Source of the DNA: Thermoanaerobacterium aotearoense | Lineage (GTDB): Bacteria; Bacillota; Thermoanaerobacteria; Thermoanaerobacterales; Thermoanaerobacteraceae | Reading direction: 5' to 3' | Length of the DNA stretch: 64,000 bases | NCBI RefSeq assembly: GCF_009905255.1 | Contig: NZ_CP047602.1 | Span: 930,001-994,000, forward strand | Part shown: positions 34,359 to 42,598 of the stretch, piece after piece | Position numbering within the stretch: the first letter of the stretch is position 1 | Layout of the letters: every line of letters begins with the position of its first letter | Notes under the pieces: generated by a model | What the model was told of the DNA's origin: nothing | Seen by the model: the letters and a program-made list of their open reading frames with translations, nothing else | The model's database searches: none | Position numbers and translations under genes: made by a program

Positions 34359-35989
34359 AAATGATTGATATTGTACCAGAACCTAAAGAAATATTTTTCA
34401 CTGGTTGCAAAAAGATATATAAAAAATTGGTAAATATCACAGTTGAAGAAAAAATTGATAATTTTGATTTACCTGAATTTATAAAAATAGTTAGAATGGA
34501 TGGCGATTTAAAACTAAAGACATATAAAAATGAGAAAATACCAAGTGAAGGATATAGAATAAAAATAAAGGATGATATCTTAGTTGAATTTGGTGACGAT
34601 AGGGGATACCAGTATGCTATTGATACTGTCTTTAATCTATTCAAGAAGAAAGACGACTATGTCATCGTACCTGAGGTGGAAATAATCGATTGGCCTTCAT
34701 TCAAAATGAGAGGAATAATAGAAGGATTTTATGGCGAGCCATGGAGCTTTGAGGATAGGCTTGATATGATATCATTTTTGAGAAGACATAAAATGAATAC
34801 ATATTTTTATGCGCCAAAAGATGATCCATATCACAGAGAAAAATGGAGAGAGCCATATCCATTAGATTTACTTAATAAGTTGGATGTTCTCATAAATAAG
34901 TGCAATGAAAAAAACGTTGATTTTGTGTTTTCTGTTAGTCCTGGAAACTCTATAAAGTATACAGATGATTATGATTTTAAGCTTTTATGTGAAAAATACG
35001 ATATTATTGCAAATAAAGGCGTGAGAAAATTTGCTTTGTTATTAGATGATATAGACTATAAATTAAAATATGAAGATGACATTGAAGAATTTTTGATACC
35101 AGGAAATGCACATGCATTTTTGTGCAATAAAGTTTTTTCCTATCTAAAAGATAAATACAATGATATTGAATTTATAATGTGCCCGACAGAGTATCATCAG
35201 GAAGAAGATTCTGATTACAGAAGAAATCTTAGGGAAAAACTTGATAAAAATATATTAGTTTTTTGGACAGGAATAGGTGTAACTGCGCCAACAATTACTA
35301 ATTCTGATGCTGATTATATATCTAACATATATAAACATGAGCTTGTATTATGGGATAATTATCCTGTAAATGACTATTCCAAAGATAATTTATATTTAGG
35401 TGCTGTAATAAATAGAAGCCGTGAATTATATAAACATAATTGTAGGTATATATTATCAAATCCAATGAACCAAGCCGAAGCGTCTAAGATATCACTTATT
35501 ACTTATTCATATTATATGTGGAATCCCGAAGCATATAACTCGTATATAGCTTTAGAAAAAGCTTATAAAGAGATAGGTGGAGAGGGCTGGGAACATGTCA
35601 AAGTTTTATGTGAGAATGCTGAAAATCCTCCAATGTGGCCTCTTGAGACTCGCGTAAGTAAGTTGATAAAAGAGTATCAACTAACAAAAGATAATATCAT
35701 TTTGGAAGAACTTGGTAAGATATTCGAATCAATTTATGAATTGCCGGATAATTTAGAGAAATTTGTTGACAATAAGAGATTTTTGCAAGATATTAGACCG
35801 TGGTACAACAGGATAAAAATAGATGGTAAAATAGGAAGAATAGCTATAAACGTATTAAAAGGTAAAGAAAATATTGATGTTTTGGAAGAATTGTTAGATG
35901 AAAGCAGAAAAATTGAAAATAAATATTTGGATAAGATTGTATATGATTTTTATGTTAATATAATTGATAAATTAGGACGGAAGAAATAA
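34355..35989 (+). CDS. GH84 beta-N-acetylglucosaminidase (intracellular)
   Basis: A 544-residue GH84 (O-GlcNAcase / NagJ-like) enzyme: an N-terminal GH20b-like domain (1-115), then the barrel with KMRGIIEGFYGEPWSFEDR (about 121-139), NTYFYAPKDDPYHREKWR (about 150-167) and the catalytic Asp pair in FALLLDDIDYK (about 226-236), and a helical C-terminal part. It removes beta-linked GlcNAc by substrate-assisted catalysis. No signal peptide, so it acts on imported glycosides. Its start overlaps DUF4127 by 4 bases. Confidence 0.92.
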   Translation: MKMIDIVPEPKEIFFTGCKKIYKKLVNITVEEKIDNFDLPEFIKIVRMDGDLKLKTYKNEKIPSEGYRIKIKDDILVEFGDDRGYQYAIDTVFNLFKKKDDYVIVPEVEIIDWPSFKMRGIIEGFYGEPWSFEDRLDMISFLRRHKMNTYFYAPKDDPYHREKWREPYPLDLLNKLDVLINKCNEKNVDFVFSVSPGNSIKYTDDYDFKLLCEKYDIIANKGVRKFALLLDDIDYKLKYEDDIEEFLIPGNAHAFLCNKVFSYLKDKYNDIEFIMCPTEYHQEEDSDYRRNLREKLDKNILVFWTGIGVTAPTITNSDADYISNIYKHELVLWDNYPVNDYSKDNLYLGAVINRSRELYKHNCRYILSNPMNQAEASKISLITYSYYMWNPEAYNSYIALEKAYKEIGGEGWEHVKVLCENAENPPMWPLETRVSKLIKEYQLTKDNIILEELGKIFESIYELPDNLEKFVDNKRFLQDIRPWYNRIKIDGKIGRIAINVLKGKENIDVLEELLDESRKIENKYLDKIVYDFYVNIIDKLGRKK

Positions 35990-35992
35990 TAG

Positions 35993-36112
35993 GCGAATAT
36001 TATTTATGCAACATATGCATCTGCAATAGCAATAACAAGGGAAGGCGCGCAAGTGTCAATTCCTGATAGAGATAAAGTTAACAAATTTATAAAAGAATAT
36101 AGGGGTGTGTAG
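35993..36112 (+). pseudogene. C-terminal relic of a PfkB/ribokinase family sugar kinase
   Basis: An in-frame stretch of about 39 codons ending at TAG 36110-36112, with no start codon or ribosome site and a TAG just upstream. It reads YATYASAIAITREGAQVSIP followed by a charged tail DRDKVNKFIKEY. This matches the conserved end of ribokinase-like kinases (A-A--VT--GA--S-P). The rest of the gene is gone, so a kinase was once encoded between GH84 and the ADP-ribosylglycohydrolase-like gene. Confidence 0.65.
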
Positions 36113-36113
36113 T

Positions 36114-37442
36114 ATGCAGACAAGGTATTTGACAAACTGGGAGAGAGTGCAATTGGAATTAATTCAAGCCAAGGAAGAAGGAAAGGATATAAAAGATTAT
36201 GATGAAAAAGTAAAATCTATTGAGAATGAACCATATGAAAATAGAGAAAAATATTCAGGTGCGCTCCTTGACGAATTGAATAATTTACCAGTAAAAGATG
36301 ATTTCCCATTTAATGAACCAAATACATTAGAAGAGATAAAAAACAATATTTCAGAATTTCCCAAAATGGACATTTGTATTGATGATGAGATTATATATGA
36401 TAAAATCTATGGTGCATGGTTAGGAAGAATAGCAGGGAATTGGTTAGGACAGCCATTAGAGTCATATAGTATGACTATGGGCAAAAATAACATTAAGGCT
36501 TTTTTGATAGAGATTGGAAAGTTGCCGTTAAATGAATACATAGATTTTAATTTGGATGATAAAATTTATAGAAAATTTAGGCTTGATAATAATTTAAAAA
36601 AGTATAGTTATAATGAAGGACATAGTCCAGAAGATGATGATATTAATTATACAGTGTTATGTCTTGAAATCGCAAAAAAATATGGAAAAAATTTTACTTC
36701 TGAAGATGTTGCTGAAGCATGGTTAAATAATCTTCCTATTTTACATACTTGTACCGCTGAACGAGTTGCATATTCAAATTTATGTCAACTTATTATGCCA
36801 CCCAAATCTGCAATATATAGGAATCCATATAGAGAATGGATTGGTGCGATGATTAGGGGGGATCTTTGGGGGTATATAAATCCAGGAGATCCATGGAGAG
36901 CGGCAGAATATGGATATCGTGATGCTTCTATATCTCATACAAGAAATGGAATTTATGGTGAAATGTTTATATCTGCAATGTTAGCTTCCGCATATCTATT
37001 TGACAATCCTATAGATGTTATTAATACGGGACTTTCTGTAATTCCAAAAGAGAGTCGACTTAAAGTAGCTATACAGGATGTGATTAATTGGAGTAAAATT
37101 GAGCCTGATTGGGAAAAATGTCTTAATAAAATATATGAGAAATATGGTCATTATAATACTACGCATACAATAAATAATGCTTGTATAGTTGCTTTATCAT
37201 TAATTTATGGCAATAAAGATTTTGGAAAATCAATATGCTTAGCTGTAATGAGTGGATTAGATACAGACTGCAATGCCGCTACAGTAGGTTCAATTTTAGG
37301 GCTTATGATTGGTGCAAAAAAATTGCCTGCTAAGTTTATACAACCTATATGCGATACTGCAATGACAGGTGTTTACAAGTATAATGTAGTTAAGGTTTCA
37401 GATCTTGCAAAAGAGACGTTAAACCTTATTAAGAAAGATTAA
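36114..37442 (+). CDS. ADP-ribosylglycohydrolase (ARH/DraG) family protein
   Basis: A 442-residue protein. Residues 95-440 form the ARH fold: DKIYGAWLGRIAGNWLGQPLE (metal-site start, about 100-120), EDDDINYTVLCLEIAKKYG (about 172-190, the first acidic cluster), and VMSGLDTDCNAATVGSILGL (about 381-400, the second metal cluster with GxDTDxxAA). The first 90 residues are a helical extension. ARH-family proteins can also cleave N- or O-glycosidic bonds in nucleosides and sugars; in this sugar locus that is more likely than removal of ADP-ribose. ATG 36114 follows AGGGGTG. It is the last gene of the operon. Confidence 0.85.
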   Translation: MQTRYLTNWERVQLELIQAKEEGKDIKDYDEKVKSIENEPYENREKYSGALLDELNNLPVKDDFPFNEPNTLEEIKNNISEFPKMDICIDDEIIYDKIYGAWLGRIAGNWLGQPLESYSMTMGKNNIKAFLIEIGKLPLNEYIDFNLDDKIYRKFRLDNNLKKYSYNEGHSPEDDDINYTVLCLEIAKKYGKNFTSEDVAEAWLNNLPILHTCTAERVAYSNLCQLIMPPKSAIYRNPYREWIGAMIRGDLWGYINPGDPWRAAEYGYRDASISHTRNGIYGEMFISAMLASAYLFDNPIDVINTGLSVIPKESRLKVAIQDVINWSKIEPDWEKCLNKIYEKYGHYNTTHTINNACIVALSLIYGNKDFGKSICLAVMSGLDTDCNAATVGSILGLMIGAKKLPAKFIQPICDTAMTGVYKYNVVKVSDLAKETLNLIKKD

Positions 37443-37463
37443 TCTAAATTGTAAAATTTCCAT

Positions 37464-37500
37464 CCAACCACCTCTTCTCATAAGAAGTGGTTGGAGTTTT
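37464..37500 (+). terminator. Terminator of the nanE-ARH operon
   Basis: CCAACCAC (starting 37464) pairs with GTGGTTGG (ending 37494), extended by a TCTT/AAGA stem, followed by AGTTTT. Confidence 0.8.
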
Positions 37501-37505
37501 CATCT

Positions 37506-38348
37506 TTATGCATGAAATATAGGTGTCACACCTTTAGCGATTTCTTTTAGATGATTTATTTCATCCTCTGTGATCTCTTTAAAGTTTTCTGCCACTTCCA
37601 GTGCCAATGGGAAATACGATTCATCTCCAGGAGGTATTGCAGCAGTTATTGGCTGTGATAATGTAAATCTCAATGCCAGTTTTGCTACCTCTTTATCTTC
37701 AATTGGCGTATACCAAGTTTTTGGGTGCGATGTATCATTTTGAGATTTCGTTGTAAATGCCATTGCCTTTATGGCAAGCCTGCCTATATTTTTTGATTTT
37801 GCCTTTTCAATAACTTGTGGTCCAAAATTGCCATTAAAATAATTTACAAAATTAACAGGAAACAATATTGTATCAAAATCATAGGCATCTAAAAGTTTCA
37901 ATGCAATATCAACAGAATGTGCTGAAAACCCAGTATATCTTATTTTCCCATCTTTTTTAGCCTTGTCTAAAAGCTCCAGCACACCGCCTGGGCTTATAGC
38001 TTTATTGTAATCATCTTCTGTCTTCATTTCATGCAATTGATAGAGATCAAAATAGTCAGTTTTTAATCTTTTGAAAGACTCTGTCATTTCTTTTAAAGCA
38101 CTTTCTTCTGTACGGCCGTCAGTTTTACAAGCTAAAAATACCTTATCTCTTTTGCCGACCAAAGCATTTCCAAGTTTAATTTCTGCATCACCATAACTGG
38201 GAGATACATCATAGTAGTTTATTCCCTTGTCATAAGCGTATGCGACTAAATCATTGGCTTTATTTTGCTCCATATTCATGACCAGTATCCCGCCAAAACC
38301 TATGATTGAAAGTTTTTCGCCAGTATTTCCTAATACTCGTTTAATCAT
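37506..38348 (-). CDS. Aldo/keto reductase
   Basis: A 280-residue NADPH-dependent reductase of the AKR superfamily. Catalytic tetrad positions are visible: Asp and Tyr in YDVSPSYGDAE (about residues 46-56), Lys in VFLACKTDG (about 77) and His in LYQLHEMKT (about 109). Ser/Asn near the C-terminus suit cofactor binding. It is shorter than the 300-330 residues of many AKRs and lacks the C-terminal ferredoxin motif seen in some. It is transcribed alone from its own promoter, away from the sugar operon. Substrate unknown. Confidence 0.9.
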   Translation of the reverse strand: MIKRVLGNTGEKLSIIGFGGILVMNMEQNKANDLVAYAYDKGINYYDVSPSYGDAEIKLGNALVGKRDKVFLACKTDGRTEESALKEMTESFKRLKTDYFDLYQLHEMKTEDDYNKAISPGGVLELLDKAKKDGKIRYTGFSAHSVDIALKLLDAYDFDTILFPVNFVNYFNGNFGPQVIEKAKSKNIGRLAIKAMAFTTKSQNDTSHPKTWYTPIEDKEVAKLALRFTLSQPITAAIPPGDESYFPLALEVAENFKEITEDEINHLKEIAKGVTPIFHA

Positions 38349-38369
38349 TTATATCACTCCTTTAAGGAT

Positions 38370-38398
38370 ATAATATAACACAAAAATAGCAAAATCAA
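38370..38398 (-). promoter_or_regulatory. Sigma-A promoter of the aldo/keto reductase gene
   Basis: On the minus strand: TTGATT (38398-38393), 17-base spacer, TATTAT (38375-38370), then AAAGGAG and the ATG. Confidence 0.6.
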
Positions 38399-39486
38399 GT
38401 TATGCATGAATTTATTACCTTCTTTAGAAAATACACTATTAATAATATAAGCGGTACTATAACTAATAAAGGAACATGAACATAAAGGGCCATTATAGGA
38501 AGCTCCACAGGTATTTGAATAAAATACGACTCCGCTGTGACAATTGATAAGGCATAGACAATTGTAGCAGTGGGAATTATCAAAAATTTATATTCCTTTA
38601 TATCAAAAACAGATTGGCAAGCTTTCAAACCGGCAAAGGCAAAAATGATTATCTTGATTAAATTGCCTATTATCATAAGGGCTATGTATAAAGAATCCAA
38701 ACTTCTTAAAAAGCCTAATGTGATAAGTCTTGTTACAGTGTAAAATGGGAAATTTACTCTTGATGCTTCTTTGACGCCTATGGCAGATATTATGTTTATA
38801 TCATTGAATGCAAGTAAAATTCCAGTAATCAAATAAACGAGAGAAGAGTATTTGAATAAATCTTTGCTGCATTTTATTTCTGGAAATATCATCATAAAAA
38901 CAAACATCTCTCCAAAAGGAAAAGTAAGTATACGTGGATATGCTGCTTTTAATACTGGCATTATTCCACCTTCAAATATTGGGAAGATTTTGCTAAAACT
39001 ATAACCAGGTATTGTAAAAGCAAATATGAAAATGATTGATATTAACGAAAGAAAAAAAGGCAATAGGATATTAGCTACATTTAATGTCACACTTATGTCG
39101 AACAGCAAAAAGTATGCAGTCACAATCATCAAGAAAATGGCAATAATTTTAATAGGTGCTAAAGGAAATATGCTGCTCGTACTTAGCTCTAGATAATCCC
39201 TCGTGACGCGGGCCGCCATATAAAAAAAGTAAAACATGTAGATTATTGATATTATCCTTCCAATGATTTTTCCAAAGCTTACTTTTAATATCTCAGTTAG
39301 ATTGATATTGTATGTGTTGTATAAAAAAATGTACAAATACAAAAGCGGTAGTGCTGAAATCATTGCCAATAAAACTGCTATCCATGAGTCCTGTTTTGCC
39401 GATATTCCATGTGCAAATAAAATAGTGTTTCCTATTTCAAATAAAAACATGGCAGAAAAAAGTTCCTTAATTGTGACGCTTTTCAT
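38395..39486 (-). CDS. Spore germination protein, GerAB family
   Basis: A 363-residue membrane protein with about ten helices and the GerAB/amino-acid-permease-like start TIKELFSAMFLFEIGNTILF. GerAB proteins form, with GerAA and GerAC, the receptor that senses germinants in the inner spore membrane. No gerAA or gerAC gene is adjacent, so this is an orphan copy. ATG 39486 follows GGGG by 9 bases; the longer frame to 39501 has no better start. It shows the organism belongs to a spore-forming lineage. Confidence 0.85.
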   Translation of the reverse strand: MKSVTIKELFSAMFLFEIGNTILFAHGISAKQDSWIAVLLAMISALPLLYLYIFLYNTYNINLTEILKVSFGKIIGRIISIIYMFYFFYMAARVTRDYLELSTSSIFPLAPIKIIAIFLMIVTAYFLLFDISVTLNVANILLPFFLSLISIIFIFAFTIPGYSFSKIFPIFEGGIMPVLKAAYPRILTFPFGEMFVFMMIFPEIKCSKDLFKYSSLVYLITGILLAFNDINIISAIGVKEASRVNFPFYTVTRLITLGFLRSLDSLYIALMIIGNLIKIIIFAFAGLKACQSVFDIKEYKFLIIPTATIVYALSIVTAESYFIQIPVELPIMALYVHVPLLVIVPLILLIVYFLKKVINSCIT

Positions 39487-39585
39487 ATACAACATCCCCA
39501 CATTTCAATACTGACATTATTAGTTTTAAATGTTAATTAGAAATTATTCGAAGATTTGTAAAGATATTTGCGTGACTGAAATTTC

Positions 39586-39614
39586 TTGACATATGGAGTT
39601 TTAAAAAATAAAAT
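39586..39614 (+). promoter_or_regulatory. Sigma-A promoter of the GNAT gene
   Basis: Perfect TTGACA (39586-39591), 17-base spacer, TAAAAT (39609-39614); the gene starts about 35 bases downstream. Confidence 0.75.
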
Positions 39615-39649
39615 TGTATTAATATTATATTTGACTGGGGGAGATATAC

Positions 39650-40216
39650 ATGTATTGCAAGAAATTAATAGGAGAAAAATGTTATTTGTCACCGATGAAT
39701 GTAGATGACTACGAAAAGTACACAGAATGGGTAAACGACATGGAAGTTGCTGCAGGTATGCTTTTTGCATCACAAATTGTTACTAAAGAAAGAGAAAAAG
39801 AAACTATAGAAACATTGTCAAAAGAATACAATTTTGCCATAGTAGATATTAAGACGGATCAGCTTATTGGCAATATCGGATTTCCTAAAATAGATTACAT
39901 AAATGGAGTTGCCGAGGTAGGATTATTTATTGGAAACAAAGAATTTTGGGGTAAAGGCTATGGCCAAGGTGCACTTAAACTAGCACTTGATTTTGGATTT
40001 AATATCCTCAATATGCACAATATTTATTTAAGAGTTTACTCCTACAATAAACCGGCTATATCTTGCTACAAAAAAGTTGGCTTCAAAGAGGCAGGGAGGA
40101 TAAGAGAAGCAAAAAGAATAGCAGGTGAAAGGTATGACGAGATAATCATGGACATTTTGGAAGACGAATATGAATCAATTTATATCAAAAAAATTATAAG
40201 CGAAAAAAATTTTTAA
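39650..40216 (+). CDS. GNAT family N-acetyltransferase (RimJ/RimL type)
   Basis: A 188-residue acetyltransferase with the acetyl-CoA-binding loop EFWGKGYGQGALKLALDFG (about 101-119) and the family's last strand IYLRVYSYNKPAISCYKKVG (about 126-145) followed by GFKEAGRIREA. RimJ/RimL-type members acetylate protein N-termini, spermidine or antibiotics. ATG 39650 has GGGGGAG upstream and a good sigma-A promoter. Single-gene unit; substrate unknown. Confidence 0.9.
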   Translation: MYCKKLIGEKCYLSPMNVDDYEKYTEWVNDMEVAAGMLFASQIVTKEREKETIETLSKEYNFAIVDIKTDQLIGNIGFPKIDYINGVAEVGLFIGNKEFWGKGYGQGALKLALDFGFNILNMHNIYLRVYSYNKPAISCYKKVGFKEAGRIREAKRIAGERYDEIIMDILEDEYESIYIKKIISEKNF

Positions 40217-40241
40217 AACGTATATAAGATTTTTAAACTTC

Positions 40242-40279
40242 CCCTATATTATAAGTGAAACCGAAAATAAAATATAGGG
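40242..40279. promoter_or_regulatory. Inverted repeat before the replication-initiator-like gene
   Basis: CCCTATATT (40242-40250) and AATATAGGG (40271-40279) flank a 20-base loop and run into the GGGAGAGG ribosome site. If formed in the mRNA it would hide that site; it could also be an operator. Confidence 0.35.
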
Positions 40280-40290
40280 AGAGGATATAG

Positions 40291-41265
40291 ATGTTAGGGA
40301 TAGATTACATATACGAAAATTTAGACAGTCTTTCGGGAAGTGAAATAAAGCTTTTGCTATTTCTGCTAAAGTATGCTGATAAATTTCCTGTACATATTAC
40401 TACAGACGAATTTCAAAATGGCAAACTTGACGATGCTAAAAAGAGGCTGGACAATGGCACAGGTTTATCAGCCGGTGCGATTTCTGAAACAATAAAGAAG
40501 TTGATCGACAAAAAGCTTATTGTATGCTTTATTGACAACACAGACTTAGGCAGGATAAAAAAGTATTACATGATTTCAAAAAATGAAAGTAACAAAAATT
40601 TGACGTATGCCTATGATAAAGAGACTTGCGAATATTTAACATACGAAAATTGGCTTAAATCACTTAATATAGATGGCACTTCAGAAAGCGAAACCACATC
40701 ACAATTTAGTAAACCCGAAGGTGGATCGTCATTTTCTGAAACCATTGAAAAATCACCAGTTTCAAAAAGTGACGACATATATACTATGAGTAGTATTATA
40801 TATAAATCATATCAATCAGATAGATCGATTGAAAAAAATAATATGATAGATCGATCTATCAATCATGAGGATTTTTCTACCGTAAAGAAATTTGAAGATG
40901 AGAGGCAGAGTACATCAAAAATAGTCAAGGCGAAAAGCGAATCAGCAATACCAAACGCCTTGATAGATACCATTAAAAGCAAATACAATCTTAGTGGCGA
41001 CGATATGAAGGTCTGTCTTTCTAGAATGAAAGGGAAAGAAATAAAATATCCAGCAAAATTTTTAGAGAAAGTGGCGGAAAATTACGTTAAAGAAAAAGAA
41101 CTATTTTCACAAATAGAAGCAACAAAACAGCCAAAACGTGATTATGAAGTGCCACGAAACTACTTTAACTCATATCCCCAAAGAAAGTACAACATAGAAG
41201 AGCTTGAGAGATACCTTTTGACAGGTAGAGCTAGTGACGACCACGTATTTCCGTCGTATACGTAA
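40291..41265 (+). CDS. Replication-initiator-like winged-helix protein (DnaD-like C-terminus)
   Basis: A 324-residue protein. Residues 15-110 look like a winged helix (SEIKLLLFLLKYADKFPVHI, then LSAGAISETIKKLIDKKLIV as recognition helix and following strand). Residues 125-215 are a Ser/Lys-rich, low-complexity linker. Residues 220-300 are helical, and the end YPQRKYNIEELERYLL is the motif seen at the C-terminus of phage and plasmid replication/DnaD-like proteins. The linker-coding part holds iteron-like DNA repeats (40819-40860). It may be the remains of a mobile element that brought the defence island. Function not proven; a transcription regulator is the alternative. Confidence 0.6.
   Translation: MLGIDYIYENLDSLSGSEIKLLLFLLKYADKFPVHITTDEFQNGKLDDAKKRLDNGTGLSAGAISETIKKLIDKKLIVCFIDNTDLGRIKKYYMISKNESNKNLTYAYDKETCEYLTYENWLKSLNIDGTSESETTSQFSKPEGGSSFSETIEKSPVSKSDDIYTMSSIIYKSYQSDRSIEKNNMIDRSINHEDFSTVKKFEDERQSTSKIVKAKSESAIPNALIDTIKSKYNLSGDDMKVCLSRMKGKEIKYPAKFLEKVAENYVKEKELFSQIEATKQPKRDYEVPRNYFNSYPQRKYNIEELERYLLTGRASDDHVFPSYT
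40819..40860. repeat. Iteron-like repeats inside the initiator-like gene
   Basis: GATAGATCGAT occurs at 40819-40829 and again at 40845-40855, and the second copy is part of a perfect 16-base palindrome GATAGATCGATCTATC (40845-40860), giving a third, inverted copy. The two direct copies are 26 bases apart and in the same reading frame (Asp-Arg-Ser-Ile). Confidence 0.6.
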
Positions 41266-41299
41266 GAGACTATTTGGCTTATGAGCAAGTGCAATTTGC

Positions 41300-41350
41300 T
41301 AACTTATGAGTTAGTAACTTTAAAGTTGACTCACAAGTTAATTGATATTT
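41300..41350 (+). terminator. Hairpin terminator in the 300-base gap before the sigma factor
   Basis: TAACTTATGAGT (41300-41311) pairs with ACTCACAAGTTA (41329-41340) with one mismatch, and the inner AACTTT/AAAGTT extends it; ATTTTTTT follows. A smaller AGCAA/TTGCT hairpin lies just before. The rest of the gap (41350-41555) is AT-rich without a gene I can support. Confidence 0.65.
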
Positions 41351-41568
41351 TTTTGAATAAAATTTATTTTAGGTAATACTATGCCCTTAAATATTGTAAT
41401 ATTTTTATAGAGATGATTTTGTATTAATTTTTATACTTAATAAAAAATGATATTCCATTACCATCTTAAATATTAAAATATTTTATGGATATGCAGGAAA
41501 GAAATGACTTATATCGAATTAATAATAAAGACCTAAATTAGTTTTAAATTATTTGAGGAGATTTTAAA

Positions 41569-42591
41569 ATGAATAAGGAATTTATTTTACATAGAATAAA
41601 ACCTTATTTAGATAAAAACAATGCAATTAGCGAAGATGATTTTGACAAATTGTTTTCAATGTTTGATTTGCACCAGCAGTACGAGATTATAAATGTTTTA
41701 ATAGATGAAAATATCGAGATTATTTATGATGACAGCAATGATTATAGTAAAAATAATGCTTCAATCAGACATGATAATGTGCCTGCAGGAAAAATAGAGT
41801 GTCTAACGAATGAACAATTATGCATATTGTACCAGCAAGGCAATAGTTGGGCTCTGGAAGCACTTGCGAACCGAAATAAAAAGCTTGTAATGAGTCGTGC
41901 ATATAAATATTTTAGAAAATATGAATTATGCCTTGACGAAGAAGACCTTGTACAGTATGGTTATTTAGGTCTAATAAAAGCTGCTGAACGTTTCGATGTA
42001 AAAAAAGAGGTTAAATTTGTAACATATGCGGTATGGTGGATAGATCAAGCTATTAAAAGAAATATTTGTGATTATGGATTTATCATAAGGTTACCTACTC
42101 ATTATTTTGATACAATCAATAAAGTTTTAAAAGTATTGAGCAATCATTATGAGTTGTCAAAAGAGCAGATTAAGAAAATATTGATAGAAAATAATATAAA
42201 AGAAGAAAAATATAATGAAATTATGTTTATTATAAAAAATTTGCTGTCTGTCGATTCTTTAAACAGATATGTTGGACAAGACATGGAAGATGATGACACT
42301 GAATTGCTTGATTTTATAGTCGACAAAACAAATCCAACAGTAGAAGAAGATGTTGATTCAAAATTATTGAAAGAAACTATCAATAATTTATTAGATACAT
42401 TAAAAAAGAGGGAAAAAGAAGTTATAAGAATGCGATTTGGATTAGATGGTGGAGATGGAATGACATTAGAGCAAATAGGTAAAGAATACAATATCACAAG
42501 AGAGAGAATAAGGCAGATAGAGAAAAAAGCAATTAAAAAGTTGAGACATCCTTCTAGGTCAAAGAAATTAAGAGATTTTATATTGAGGTGA
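41569..42591 (+). CDS. Sigma-70 family RNA polymerase sigma factor (RpoD-like, island-encoded)
   Basis: A 340-residue sigma factor with almost the full primary-sigma layout. Residues 1-50 resemble region 1.1. Region 2 has LVMSRAYKYF, LDEEDLVQYGYLGLIKAAERFD and VKFVTYAVWWIDQAIKRNI (about 105-167); region 3 follows; region 4 has LKKREKEVIRMRFGLDGGDGMTLEQIGKEY and an HTH with ITRERIRQIEKKAIKKLRH (about 280-330). It is not the housekeeping rpoD, since no dnaG is near and region 1 is divergent. It ends 7 bases before a RecQ-like helicase and lies in a defence island. It may direct transcription of the island or of the helicase. Confidence 0.9.
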   Translation: MNKEFILHRIKPYLDKNNAISEDDFDKLFSMFDLHQQYEIINVLIDENIEIIYDDSNDYSKNNASIRHDNVPAGKIECLTNEQLCILYQQGNSWALEALANRNKKLVMSRAYKYFRKYELCLDEEDLVQYGYLGLIKAAERFDVKKEVKFVTYAVWWIDQAIKRNICDYGFIIRLPTHYFDTINKVLKVLSNHYELSKEQIKKILIENNIKEEKYNEIMFIIKNLLSVDSLNRYVGQDMEDDDTELLDFIVDKTNPTVEEDVDSKLLKETINNLLDTLKKREKEVIRMRFGLDGGDGMTLEQIGKEYNITRERIRQIEKKAIKKLRHPSRSKKLRDFILR

Positions 42592-42598
42592 AAAACAA

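Noticed and set aside
40819-40860. Repeats considered as a CRISPR-like array
   Set aside because: Only two or three short copies, no constant spacer length, and they lie inside a coding region with a repeated peptide.
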